From NCBI GenBank assembly GCA_937139365.1, contig CAKZPT010000079.1, positions 1 through 64,000 of the forward strand: DNA of 64,000 nucleotides. The letters are read 5' to 3'. A model generated the notes under the pieces. The model searched no databases. It saw nothing but the letters and a program-made list of their open reading frames with translations, and was not told the DNA's origin. Both the position numbers and the translations under genes were made by a program. Below are positions 40,241 through 50,295 of the stretch, piece by piece. Positions within the stretch are counted from its first letter, which is position 1. Each line of letters starts with the position of its first letter. The stretch is from an uncultured bacterium. GTDB lineage: Bacteria > Verrucomicrobiota > Kiritimatiellia > PWTM01.

Positions 40241-41599
40241 CTACGCGGGCGGAGCCTTGGGAACGTGGCCCAGTTCCATCGCGTCCGCCGCCATTTGCCG
40301 CGCGCGGCGGATCGATCGCTCGGCCGATTCATGCAACTCCGCCCAAGACAACGGTCGCCGGGCCACACCCTCGACCACCGCCTGCGTGCCGACGTCGGCC
40401 GCCTCGCGGGGAAACACCTCCCAATCGTCCATCGTCGGCAGAATCCGGTCGACCGAGAGACGGGGGCCGACGGATCCTGCCAGCGAACGGGCCGCGGCCA
40501 GGCACATCGTGTCGGTGATGGTGCGTGCCCGCACGTCCAGGACTCCTCGGAAAAGACCGGGAAAACACAGCGAGTTGTTCACCTGGTTGGGAAAATCGGA
40601 GCGGCCGGTCGCGAAGACCGCCACGCCGGCCTCCGCGGCCTCCCAGGGCCATATCTCGGGAACGGGATTTGCGCACGCAAAGACGATCGCGTCGCGCCGC
40701 ATGGTCCGCAGCCACTCCGGCCGGATCGTGCCGGGGCCGGGCGTCGAACAGGCGATGACGACGTCGGTGTCCCGGATGGCCTCCGGAATGCCGCCCGTCC
40801 GTCCTTCCGCATTCGTCTCGAGGCAGAGCCGCCACTTGGCGGCGAACCGATCCCGCACCGCCTCCACATCGCGCCGGTCGCGCCCCAACAGGCCGCGGCT
40901 GTCCACTACGTAACACCGGCCTGGATCGGCCCCGGAGGCCATGAGCAGCCGGGCGGCCGCCGTGTTGGAGGCGCCCGCCCCGATCAGCGCAATGGCGACA
41001 TCGCCGATCCCCTTGCCCACCACCTTCAGCGCATTGATCAGTCCGGCGAGGATCACTGTCGCCGTCCCCTGCTGGTCGTCGTGCCAAACGGGAATCTCGG
41101 CCTGCTCGCGCAACCGGTCCAACACCTCAAAGCACGACGGCTGGGCGATGTCCTCCAGGTTGATGCCGCCGAACGAGGGTTGGATCGCCAGTACGAAATC
41201 CACGAGGGCCTGCGGCTCGTGCAGATCGACCACAAGGGGCACGGCGTCCACTCCCCCGAGGTATTTGAACAACAATGCCTTCCCCTCCATCACAGGAAGC
41301 CCCGCCGCCGGCCCGATATTCCCGAGGCCCAGTACACGGCTGCCGTCGCTGACCACGGCCACCGTGTTGCCGCGATTCGTGTGGTCAAAGACCCGCTCCG
41401 GCCTTTCCGCGATGTCGCGGCAGGGAGCGGCGACGCCGGGCGAATACCAGATCGCGAAGTCGTCGAAGCCGGCCACGCGGCATTTGATGCCAGTCTCGAC
41501 CTTGCCGCGGTAAAAGGGATGCAGCCGCATCGCCTCGCGGGCTGGCGCCTCCGCCCGCGCCCGCAGTTCCGCGCCGTTGTCCGCCGGGTTGCTGTTCAT
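40241..41599 (-). CDS. NAD(P)-dependent malic enzyme
   Basis: WYSPGVAAPC..., HDDQQGTATVILAGLINALK, FACANPVPEI. Confidence 0.93.
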   Translation of the reverse strand: MNSNPADNGAELRARAEAPAREAMRLHPFYRGKVETGIKCRVAGFDDFAIWYSPGVAAPCRDIAERPERVFDHTNRGNTVAVVSDGSRVLGLGNIGPAAGLPVMEGKALLFKYLGGVDAVPLVVDLHEPQALVDFVLAIQPSFGGINLEDIAQPSCFEVLDRLREQAEIPVWHDDQQGTATVILAGLINALKVVGKGIGDVAIALIGAGASNTAAARLLMASGADPGRCYVVDSRGLLGRDRRDVEAVRDRFAAKWRLCLETNAEGRTGGIPEAIRDTDVVIACSTPGPGTIRPEWLRTMRRDAIVFACANPVPEIWPWEAAEAGVAVFATGRSDFPNQVNNSLCFPGLFRGVLDVRARTITDTMCLAAARSLAGSVGPRLSVDRILPTMDDWEVFPREAADVGTQAVVEGVARRPLSWAELHESAERSIRRARQMAADAMELGHVPKAPPA

Positions 41600-41705
41600 T
41601 GGTTGATTTCGTCCCGCCATCGGCCGCGGGCCGCAAGAGCATGACCGATGCCCGCCCGTCTGCCGACCACGGCGCCGGCGCCGTCGGATGGAATGCCGGC
41701 GGCGG

Positions 41706-42620
41706 TCACCCCTGCCATTCGGTCTTGTCCACCGTGGTCTGGAAGTCCGCGACGACGACTGCCGGAGCCTCTTCGCCGGCGGTCGCCGCTAGGTCGCTGG
41801 GCGTGGGCTTGCCCACGTAGATCAGCCCGTGCATCGGACATTTCTCGACGGCCTGGTCCACCCCCTCCATGTGATCGGGGTCGTATGCATCGTAGTCGAT
41901 CACCGGCAGGTGTCCGTCGGTGAACTGGAACACGGGGCTTCGCTTCCCGCACGCACGGCAGCCGATGCACCCGACGGTGCAGACGTCCTTGACCTCCTTA
42001 CCGAAATCCTTGTTCGAGCAGGCGATCACGAGCATCCGGTCGCGCTTGAAGGGCACCATCGTGATGATATTGCGTGGACACACCCGGGCGCAGGCGCCAC
42101 AACCGGTGCACGCCTCGTAGTTTACCACCGCCAGTCCGTCGCGGATGTGGATGGCGTCGAACTCGCAGGCCCGCACACAGTCGCCGAGGCCAAGGCATCC
42201 GTAGACACACCCCTGAACGCCGGCGACGAGATTGGCGGCCGCACAGCTCGGCTCGCCGCGGTACTCCGCCCGCTGCAGCCGCTCGTTCAGGCTGGCCCGG
42301 CAATGGACCACCGGACGCCGCGGCCACGACGGCTTGAGCTCGACCCCCATGATCGCCGCAACCGCGGCCGCACACGAGGAGCCACCGACGGGACACTTGT
42401 CCGGCAATTCGCCGTTCAGCACGACCGCCTCTGCATAGCTGGCGCACCCGACGTAGCCGCATCCGCCGCAGTTGGCGCCCGGAAGCTCGCCCAGCACCGC
42501 CTCGACCCGCGGGTCGACCTCCACGTGCAGAGCGTCCTTCGCCCACCCCAACACCCAGCCAGCGCCCACCGCCAGCACCAACATGGAACCGCCCGCCAGT
42601 CCGATGACCAAAAGATCCAT
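41706..42620 (-). CDS. rnfB: RnfB-type ferredoxin subunit, no adjacent rnf genes
   Basis: ELPGANCGGCGYVGCASYAEAV, CTGCGACARVCPRNII, multiple 4Fe-4S motifs, N-terminal TM. Confidence 0.9.
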   Translation of the reverse strand: MDLLVIGLAGGSMLVLAVGAGWVLGWAKDALHVEVDPRVEAVLGELPGANCGGCGYVGCASYAEAVVLNGELPDKCPVGGSSCAAAVAAIMGVELKPSWPRRPVVHCRASLNERLQRAEYRGEPSCAAANLVAGVQGCVYGCLGLGDCVRACEFDAIHIRDGLAVVNYEACTGCGACARVCPRNIITMVPFKRDRMLVIACSNKDFGKEVKDVCTVGCIGCRACGKRSPVFQFTDGHLPVIDYDAYDPDHMEGVDQAVEKCPMHGLIYVGKPTPSDLAATAGEEAPAVVVADFQTTVDKTEWQG

Positions 42621-42802
42621 ACGGTCCAGTCTAACGTGCCCTGTCCGACCGGCCAAGCCGGCCCGGCTGCCGGTGTGCCGTCCCAGCGCCGTCTCCGATC
42701 GCCGCCGTCGTTGATCCCCTCCCCGGCCGCGCGGCGCGCCCCGTTGCTTGACCTACCCCGCCGACGGACCTAGCCTTCTACCGCCAGCGCCATGGAGGCC
42801 CG

Positions 42803-43678
42803 ATGACACCCCTATTCCTCAGCCGCCGGCAATTTCTGGCCGCAAGCGCGGCGGCCGGCATCGCCCCAGCCGGACGCACCGCCGCCGAACCGCGCCGTTT
42901 CCTGTTCGGCGCATGTCAGGCGCCGGACCGTCTCGCCTTGCTCAAGGAGGCCGGCTACGACTTCCTCGAGGCCGACGTCGCCGGCCTTCTGATGCCGGCG
43001 AAGCCCGACGAGGAGTTCGACCAGAAGACCGCACGGTTTCTGCCCCTCCCCATTCCGATTCGCTCGTGCACCGGCTTTTTCCCCCACTCGATTCCACTGG
43101 TGGGACCCAGCGTGGACATGGCGGCGATCGAGCGGCACGCGGCCACCACGTTCCGCCGCGCCCGGCAACTGGGCATCTCGTTCATCGTCCTCGGCAGCGG
43201 GGGTTCGCGCAAGATCCCAGACGGCTTCGATCCGGCCCGCGCCCGCGAGCAATTCATTGAGGTCGGCCGTCGGCTGGGCCCGCTGGCGGAGCCCTGCGGC
43301 GTGACGGTCGTATTGGAACCGCTCAACCGCGGCGAAACCAACTTCCTCCACACCGTCGAAGAGGGCATCGGAGTAGTTGACGCCATCGCCCACCCCAACG
43401 TGCAGCTGCTGGCCGACTTCTACCACATGTTGAGGGAGGACGAGGGGCCGGCGTCGATCGAAAAGGCGGGCGCGCGGTTGCGCCACTGCCACATCGCCGA
43501 AAAAAAGGACCGGGCCGCGCCTGGCACGTCAGGCGAGGATTTTCGGCCATTTTTTCACGCACTCAAGAAGATCGGGTACGCCGGCGGGGTCTCGATCGAG
43601 GGCAGATGGAGCAAGGACCTCGCCGCCGACCTTCGTCGCGCGCTGGAGACGATGCGCCGTCAGGCCGCCGAGGCTTGA
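42803..43678 (+). CDS. Sugar phosphate isomerase/epimerase (xylose isomerase-like TIM barrel) with Tat-like leader
   Basis: LSRRQFLAASAAAGIA; VVLEPLNRGETNFLHTVEEGIGVVDAIAHPNVQLLADFYHM. Confidence 0.85.
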   Translation: MTPLFLSRRQFLAASAAAGIAPAGRTAAEPRRFLFGACQAPDRLALLKEAGYDFLEADVAGLLMPAKPDEEFDQKTARFLPLPIPIRSCTGFFPHSIPLVGPSVDMAAIERHAATTFRRARQLGISFIVLGSGGSRKIPDGFDPARAREQFIEVGRRLGPLAEPCGVTVVLEPLNRGETNFLHTVEEGIGVVDAIAHPNVQLLADFYHMLREDEGPASIEKAGARLRHCHIAEKKDRAAPGTSGEDFRPFFHALKKIGYAGGVSIEGRWSKDLAADLRRALETMRRQAAEA

Positions 43679-43686
43679 AAAACCTC

Positions 43687-45715
43687 TTACCCTCCGTGAA
43701 GGGCGGGGCGGGCGAGCTCGACGACCACCGCGCAGGGCCGGTCGTGGGGGCGGTCCAACAGGAACATGGCCTGCCATTTTAACGGCGGGTCGGGGCGGCC
43801 GTTTTGGTCGCCGCCCCACCAGTGGGCCCCGTCGGCGAACAGGCTCAGCCGGATCCACGTCCACTCGCCGTCGCGCGTCAGTTCGGCGGCGCGCGCCTGG
43901 AAGACCTCCCCGCTGCGGTCCTCAACGCGACAGGTGATCCGGCACGGATCGCCGACCGCGCGCGCCCAAAGGCCCAGCACCTCCGGCACGCCCTGGACGG
44001 ACGCCGCGTCGGGCGCGGAGGGCTGCACCGGAAAATAGGCATAGCCGGTGTCGGTGGTCACGGCGACGCACAGCGCCGGGCACGTCCACCCGGGCAGAAG
44101 CCCTTCCGCTGCGATCGCCCGCGCTTTCGCCCCATGGCGGGGTGCGGGGCGGCCGTCGGAGTTCATACGAACGCGATACCGGGCCGGATCGAACGGCTGG
44201 ATCGGCCGCCAGCGGGGGGCATCGGCCTGCGCGATGACGACCGATTCGAGCCATACCTCCGCCCGCGACACGGCGGCCGGCGCCGGCCGCCGCACCACGA
44301 CGCGTCCGGAGGGGAGGTCCAGCTCGTGGCGGGTCGCCGTCCCGTCAGCGCCGGCGATGCGCAGGGCGGCGCGAAGCGGCGGCCCGAACCCTTTCTCGAC
44401 AATCGCCACCATGTTGTCGTCCGAGGGGCCGGGCGCGACATCCAACGACGTGACGCGCCCGTCGGACCAGTCCCACTGTGTGGGGCGCTTCAATTCGCCC
44501 ACGGCGGCGGCGGGCACCGCGATATAGCACGGTGCGTCCGTCAGCCGCACCACGGCGTCGTTGCCCACGCGCGCCGGCGCGCCAAGGTGTCCCTCGAGAG
44601 GCGCACCGACCATGGATGCCGGCAGGCGCAGGTCGGCGCCGCCAGGATCGAGCGTCCACGCGGCCAGCCGCCAGCCGTGGGTCTCGCGATACAAGAGGAC
44701 CCAGTCGGCGGGCCTCGATCCGCCGTCGATCCGGGGCAGCGAACACCGGCGATCGAACCGGGCGTCGCCCAGGTGCCGGTGAAGCGTCACGGCGGCCACA
44801 TCGGCCGGCTTCGGTGCGAACGCCGGCACGGCGTTGGTGCGCCAGCGATGGGCGACCACGCCGAAATGATGTTCCGGGTCCTTCGGGTCCAACCCGTCGT
44901 CGCGCCAGTCGTACCAGATGGACAGCGGAATGCCGCAAGCCGCGTTGACCAGCCATTCCCGCGGCAACAGGCGCCCCTGGCGGTCGGCATCAAATTCCTC
45001 CCAGACGGCGGAATAGCCCCACTCGCCCGACAGGATGGGCACGGACCGTCCCGAGGGCGCGTATCGGGCGATCAGGTCCCGCAGCCGTCCGTACTCCGCC
45101 GCCACGGTTTCAGGGTCAGTCCGGCGGTAGGGATCACGGTCACGGCGTGCCAGTGCTCCAGCAGGCCGCCACGGAAGCATTCCTCGAGAAAGGCCCAGTC
45201 GATTTGCGAGACGGCGGGGCCGACGAGCCGCTCCTCCGGCGCGGCGGCGCGCACCTCGCGCGCGACGGCGCGCGCCAGCGCGATGTAATCGGTGACGTTG
45301 GGCGCCGGCTTCCAAAACTTTCTCAGGTTCGGCTCGTTCCAAAGTTCCCAGAGGTGTCCGCGGCCGCCGCCCACCGCGCGAAAGCCGCCCGTCCCTCTTC
45401 CGTGCGCGGCGCCTCGCCGTTGTCGTAATGGGGGTTGCCGTAGTCAAGGATCCAAAGCGCCCGCAGCCGATGGTCCGCGAGGGTGGCCGCCAGCCGGTCG
45501 TACGCCGAAAAATCGTACTCGCCGCGCCGCCGCTCGATCGCCGCCCAGAACATGTCCATCCGGACCCAGCCGACGCCCGTCGCCGCAAGGGTCTCCATCT
45601 CGCCCGGCCGCGGATCGGTGAAATGGATGTTCACGCCGCGTTCGTCGCCGCCGAAAACGCCGGCCGCGGCGGCCGCCCATACGGCCGCGCAAAATCGCCA
45701 TCGGGTCCGGAGCAT
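43687..45715 (-). pseudogene. Secreted glycoside hydrolase (WELWNEPN TIM-barrel type) with two frameshifts
   Basis: Fragments 45323..45715, 45072..45374 and 43687..~45130 on successive frames; GVGWVRMDMFWAAIE, LWELWNEPNLRKFW, ILSGEWGYSAVW. Confidence 0.75.
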
Positions 45716-45818
45716 GCCGTTCTCTCCGACTTCGGTTTGTCCGGCGGCTCGTCATGACTTACCTTTTCCTCGCTTCGCCGCCGGTCCGGCGGCACTATAG
45801 CAAAGCGAGGAGGATTCG

Positions 45819-46550
45819 ATGAACATGCATCGCGCGATCGCGCTGGCGGCCGCATCGGCGGCGATCAGGGTGGCAGCGGCCGACCTGAATCCAGCCGCGG
45901 TCCCGACCGATCGGATGACCAACGAATGGTGGGCGAAACGCCACGAGGCCAAACTGGCCGACCCGGCCCGCGCCGGCTGCCGGCTGCTGTTCCTCGGCGA
46001 CTCGATCACCCAGGGATGGGAGGGGCCGGGGAAGGCCGTGTGGGACCGCTACTACGCCCACCGCGCCCCGTTCAACCTCGGGTTCAGCGGCGACCGGACC
46101 GAGCATGTCCTCTGGCGCCTGGACCACGGCGAAATCGACGGCATGTCGCCGGAGTTGGTCATCCTAATGCTCGGCACGAACAACACCGGTCACCGGAAGG
46201 ATCCGCCCGACCACACGACCGAAGGCATGAAGCTGATACTCGATCGCCTGACCCGCCGGCTGCCTCAGGCCAAGGTCCTCTTGCTGGCGGTCTTTCCCAG
46301 GGAGGCGCGCCCCGATGGAGAGCTGCGCCGCATCAACGACGCACTCAACGAGCGGCTCAAGGCATTGGCGGATGGCGAACGGGTGATCTTCGTGGACATC
46401 AATGCGAAGTTCCTGGCGCCCGACGGCTCGCTCCCGACAGAGATCATGCCCGACTTCCTTCACCCGAAGGAACAAGGCTATGCAATCTGGGCCGCCGCCA
46501 TCGAGCCGTGGGTGTCGCGGATCCTCGGCGACACGCCCGTGGCGCCCTGA
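45819..46550 (+). CDS. SGNH/GDSL-type hydrolase (secreted acetylhydrolase-like)
   Basis: LLFLGDSITQGWEGPGK, GFSGDRTEHVLWRL, LMLGTNNTGH, MPDFLHPKEQGY. Confidence 0.9.
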   Translation: MNMHRAIALAAASAAIRVAAADLNPAAVPTDRMTNEWWAKRHEAKLADPARAGCRLLFLGDSITQGWEGPGKAVWDRYYAHRAPFNLGFSGDRTEHVLWRLDHGEIDGMSPELVILMLGTNNTGHRKDPPDHTTEGMKLILDRLTRRLPQAKVLLLAVFPREARPDGELRRINDALNERLKALADGERVIFVDINAKFLAPDGSLPTEIMPDFLHPKEQGYAIWAAAIEPWVSRILGDTPVAP

Positions 46551-46602
46551 CCGGGCCGCCGGTCCGCCGCTTCCCGGTCTCGGACACCGAACGGCGTCAG
46601 GT

Positions 46603-46681
46603 TTCCAAAGATTGGGCGCACTTCGCCGCGAAGTGTCCAACCATTGGACACACCTCGCCGGCCGGCCTCCAAGGATGGGAT
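46603..46681. repeat. Three-unit array of TTCCAA-N3-TTGGAA-like palindromes at exact 32-bp pitch
   Basis: TTCCAAAGATTGGGC (46603), GTCCAACCATTGGAC (46635), CTCCAAGGATGGGAT (46667); possible degenerate fourth unit TTCCCGGTCTCGGAC at 46571. Confidence 0.8.
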
Positions 46682-46715
46682 GCCGTCGCCCGTCGGCCGT
46701 GACCGGCCAGGACGA

Positions 46716-48485
46716 CTATTCCTCGACCAGCGTGCGGATGTGAACTTCCCGAAGCTGGCGCGGATCCACCCGCGACGGGGCGTTCATCATCAGGTCCACG
46801 GCCTTCTGCGTCTTCGGGAAGGCGATCACGTCCCGGATCGAGGCGGCGCCGACCATCAGCATCACGAGGCGGTCGAGCCCGAGGGCAATGCCCCCGTGCG
46901 GCGGCGCCCCGTAGCCGAGCGCCTGGATCAGGTGGCCGAAGCGATCGGCGATCTCTTCGTCTGGGAGGCCGAGCCGGCGGAACATCCGCTGCTGCAGCTC
47001 GGGATCGTGGATCCGGATGCTGCCGCCGCCCAGCTCCACACCGTTGAGCACGATGTCGTAAGCCAGCGCGCGCACGGAGAGCGGATCGGAGTCGAGCCGA
47101 TCGAGGTCCTCGGGGTGCGGCGCCGTGAACGGATGGTGCATGGCCTGAAGGCGGTTGTCCTCGCCGCGCTCGAACAGGGGAAATTCTGTGATCCAGACGA
47201 ACGCCATCGCATCGCCCGCGAGGGCGCCGGCCAGCTCTCCGCACATCAGCCGCAGGCGGCCCAGGAAGGGGTGGACCTTGTCCGCCTCGTCTGCGGCGAA
47301 GAGCACCAGATCCCCGGCCCGGATGTCGAGGCGCGAGGCCAGCTCGGCTTTCTCCCCCTCGCTGAGAAACTTCACGATCGGGGATTTCCAGGAGCCGTCC
47401 GGCTGGACGCGGATATGGGCGAGGCCGCCGAAACCCGACTGTTTGGCCAGTTCCGTCCATTCGTCGGTGACCCTCAACGGCACCTCGGCCAGGCCGGTGG
47501 CGTTGATGGCTTTCACGACATGCCCGCGCTCCACCGCCTGGGCGAACAGCTTGAAGGAGCTGCCCCGGAAGATGTCGGTCAGGTCGGTGATCGCCAAGCC
47601 GAACCGCAGATCGGGCTTGTCGCTGCCGTACCGGCTCATCGCCTCGGCGTAGGGCATCCTCGGAATCGGCGATGGGGGTTCGGGCCGGCCGGCGGCGCGG
47701 CAGACGTCCGCGAGCAGGCCGTCGACGAGGGTGTAGATGTCCTCCGGCTCGATGAACGACATTTCGATGTCGATCTGCGTGAACTCCGGCTGGCGATCCG
47801 CGCGAAGGTCCTCGTCCCGGAAGCAGCGCGCGATCTGCATGTAGCGATCCATGCCGGCCATCATCAGCAGTTGTTTGTACTGCTGCGGCGCCTGCGGCAG
47901 CGCATAGAACATGCCCGGGTTGACCCGGCTGGGCACCAGGTAGTCCCGCGCCCCCTCCGGCGTGCTCTTGGTGAGGATCGGCGTCTCGATCTCGAGGAAT
48001 CCGAGGCGATCGAAATACCGGCGCGCGGCCATCACGATGGCGTGGCGCTGCGCGAGGTTGGCCTGCATACGGGGTCGGCGCAGGTCGAGGTGGCGGTGGG
48101 TCAGTCGCAGGTCTTCCGCAACTCTGGCGGCCCCGGCGTCGTCCAACGGAAACGGCGGCGTGCGGCTTCGGTTGAGCAATTGGATCGCCGATCCGCGAAC
48201 CTCGATGGCGCCGGTCGCAAGGTTCGGGTTGACCATGTCCGCCGGTCGCGGCTCGACCACGCCTTCGACCCGTACGACGTATTCCGGCCGGGCCCGCTGG
48301 GCCTGCTCCCAAGCCGACTGCGAATCGCGGGGGTCGTACACCACCTGCGTGATGCCGTAGCGGTCGCGCAGGTCGATGAACACCAACCCACCGTGGTCGC
48401 GGACGGTGTCCACCCACCCGCACAACGCCACGCGCCGGCCGGCGTCGCCGATCCGCAGATCTCCGCAGGTATGGGTCCGCATCAT
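46716..48485 (-). CDS. aspS: Aspartyl-tRNA synthetase
   Basis: MMRTHTCGDLRIGDAGRRVALCGWVDTVRDHGGLVFIDLRDRYGITQVV; class II motifs. Confidence 0.97.
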   Translation of the reverse strand: MMRTHTCGDLRIGDAGRRVALCGWVDTVRDHGGLVFIDLRDRYGITQVVYDPRDSQSAWEQAQRARPEYVVRVEGVVEPRPADMVNPNLATGAIEVRGSAIQLLNRSRTPPFPLDDAGAARVAEDLRLTHRHLDLRRPRMQANLAQRHAIVMAARRYFDRLGFLEIETPILTKSTPEGARDYLVPSRVNPGMFYALPQAPQQYKQLLMMAGMDRYMQIARCFRDEDLRADRQPEFTQIDIEMSFIEPEDIYTLVDGLLADVCRAAGRPEPPSPIPRMPYAEAMSRYGSDKPDLRFGLAITDLTDIFRGSSFKLFAQAVERGHVVKAINATGLAEVPLRVTDEWTELAKQSGFGGLAHIRVQPDGSWKSPIVKFLSEGEKAELASRLDIRAGDLVLFAADEADKVHPFLGRLRLMCGELAGALAGDAMAFVWITEFPLFERGEDNRLQAMHHPFTAPHPEDLDRLDSDPLSVRALAYDIVLNGVELGGGSIRIHDPELQQRMFRRLGLPDEEIADRFGHLIQALGYGAPPHGGIALGLDRLVMLMVGAASIRDVIAFPKTQKAVDLMMNAPSRVDPRQLREVHIRTLVEE

Positions 48486-48721
48486 GACTTTGGGTCCTGT
48501 CCGGGGTCGGGCCGGGCAGCATAGGCAAGCCCCCCCGCCGCGTCAAACACCACCGTTCCGCGCCCTGCCGGCATCGTGACCGATGGCGGCCGCGCCGCCC
48601 TACGGCCATCCTCCGCACTCCGGCGGCGAACCAACGATCGCCGATGTGCGACGAACCACAGCCCCCCTCGGAGCCGTCATCGCGAGTCGGCTTCCCACTC
48701 CGTCTTCCCCTGCGCCGGACC

Positions 48722-50263
48722 TCATGCGCCGCCGAGCGGATGCGATGCGTCGCCGTCCCACACGGATGGCAGCGGATGGCCGGGCTCCGCCGAGGCCGAG
48801 GGACCAAACTGCTCGTGGAACCACACTTTGTAGGGGTTGGCGGTCGCCAGGGGCACGTCCTCGTTGCACATGCAGGACCGGACCGAACGCCACCACTCGT
48901 CGTGCGCGCCGGCCAGCTCTGCCACGAGTCCGGGGCGGGCAGCCGCGATATCGCGAGATTCGGCAGGGTCCGTCTCGAGGTCGAACAGCTGCCACGCCGC
49001 AGGTCGGTGGGGCGGCGAGACGGACACCAGGTGGTGGCGGCCGCGACGGACCGTGCACTGGATGAACTTGTACTCATCGAAATTGGCGCACCGCGGCCAA
49101 CGGCCGAGGTGGCTGAACAGCGTCCGCTGCGGCCAGTCCGCCGTCGGATCGGCCAGAAGCGGCGCCAAGCTGCGTCCCTCCCATCCGGCGCGCACCGCGT
49201 CGGGCACGGGGACGCGGGCGATGTCGGTCAGCGTGGCGAACAGGTCAACGTGCGCCGCCAGACGCTCGCAATCGGCAGGCCGGATGCGGCTGGGCCAGTG
49301 CGCGAACAGCGGCACCCTCGTGCCGCCCAGCCACGGCGTGCCCTTGGCCCCGCGCATCCCCGCGTTGAACACCTGGGCGCCGGCGCTGCCGTTGTCCGTG
49401 AGATAGAGCCGCAACGTGTTCTCCACTCACCCCCACTGGGCCGGCGCCTCTCGAGGCCGGCCGACGTTGTCGTCGATGTTTTCGATCATCCCGTAGAAGC
49501 CCTCGATCTTCTCCGGCACGCGGCCCGCAAATCCCCGGCGGTAGGTCTCCGGAGCGTGGTGCAGCACATAGGGTGCGTTCGGCGCGATCTACGCGAAGAA
49601 TGGGCCGCGCCCGCGGCGCGAGCCGATCCAGCGGATCGCTTGCGCAAAAAGAGCATCGGTGCAGAACCCCTTCGTGCGGACGAAGCGGCCGTTGTGACGC
49701 ACCACCGGATCGAAGTACGTGTTGCCCGGCACGTCGCCGCAACTGCCCTCGTAGGTCTGTCCGATCCCGCCGCCACCGTGAATGAAGACCTCGTCGAAGC
49801 CGCGGCGCGCGGGCTGGTAGGGCGCCTCGTCGCCCAGATGCCATTTGCCGAACGCACCGGTCGCGTAACCCGCCGCCCGGAGCACCTGAGGCAGCGTGAC
49901 GGCCTCCAGGCTCATCCGTTCGCGCTCCAGGATCGTGTGCGTCACGCCGAAGCGGAACTCGTGGCGGCCGGTCATGATCGCACACCTCGTTGGCGCGCAG
50001 GTGGGGCCGACGTGGAAGTCGGTGAACCTCACGCTCTCCGCGTGGAGCCGGTCGAGGTGCGGCGTGCGGAGCAACGGGTTGCCGTGGCAGGCCAGGTCGC
50101 CATAGCCTTGGTCGTCCGGGATGACGACGACGATGTTCGGCCGGTCTGTGTCAGCCGCCCGGACCATCCGCCCCGCCCAACCGGCGCCGGCCGCGGTCGC
50201 CGCGCGCGCCAAAAACTGTCGCCGCCCAAGTCCGTTACGCCATCGCGCGATGCCGTTGGCCAT
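48722..50263 (-). pseudogene. Arylsulfatase (CAPTR Cys-type) with two in-frame stops
   Basis: GPTCAPTRCAIMTGRH active site; GKWHLG; TAG at 49589-49591 (expected Tyr in PFFAY) and TGA at 49427-49429; frame otherwise continuous. Confidence 0.8.
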
Positions 50264-50295
50264 GACCGTCCTCCTTGATCCCGCGCATCGATCGA

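Noticed and set aside
46644-48524. 626-aa plus ORF
   Set aside because: Antisense to aspS; mirrored GC-rich reading frame, not a gene.
5130-49591. Genome-wide stop codon reassignment
   Set aside because: TAA, TAG and TGA all occur as internal lesions, and all are also used as apparently normal terminators of intact genes; independent point mutations are simpler.
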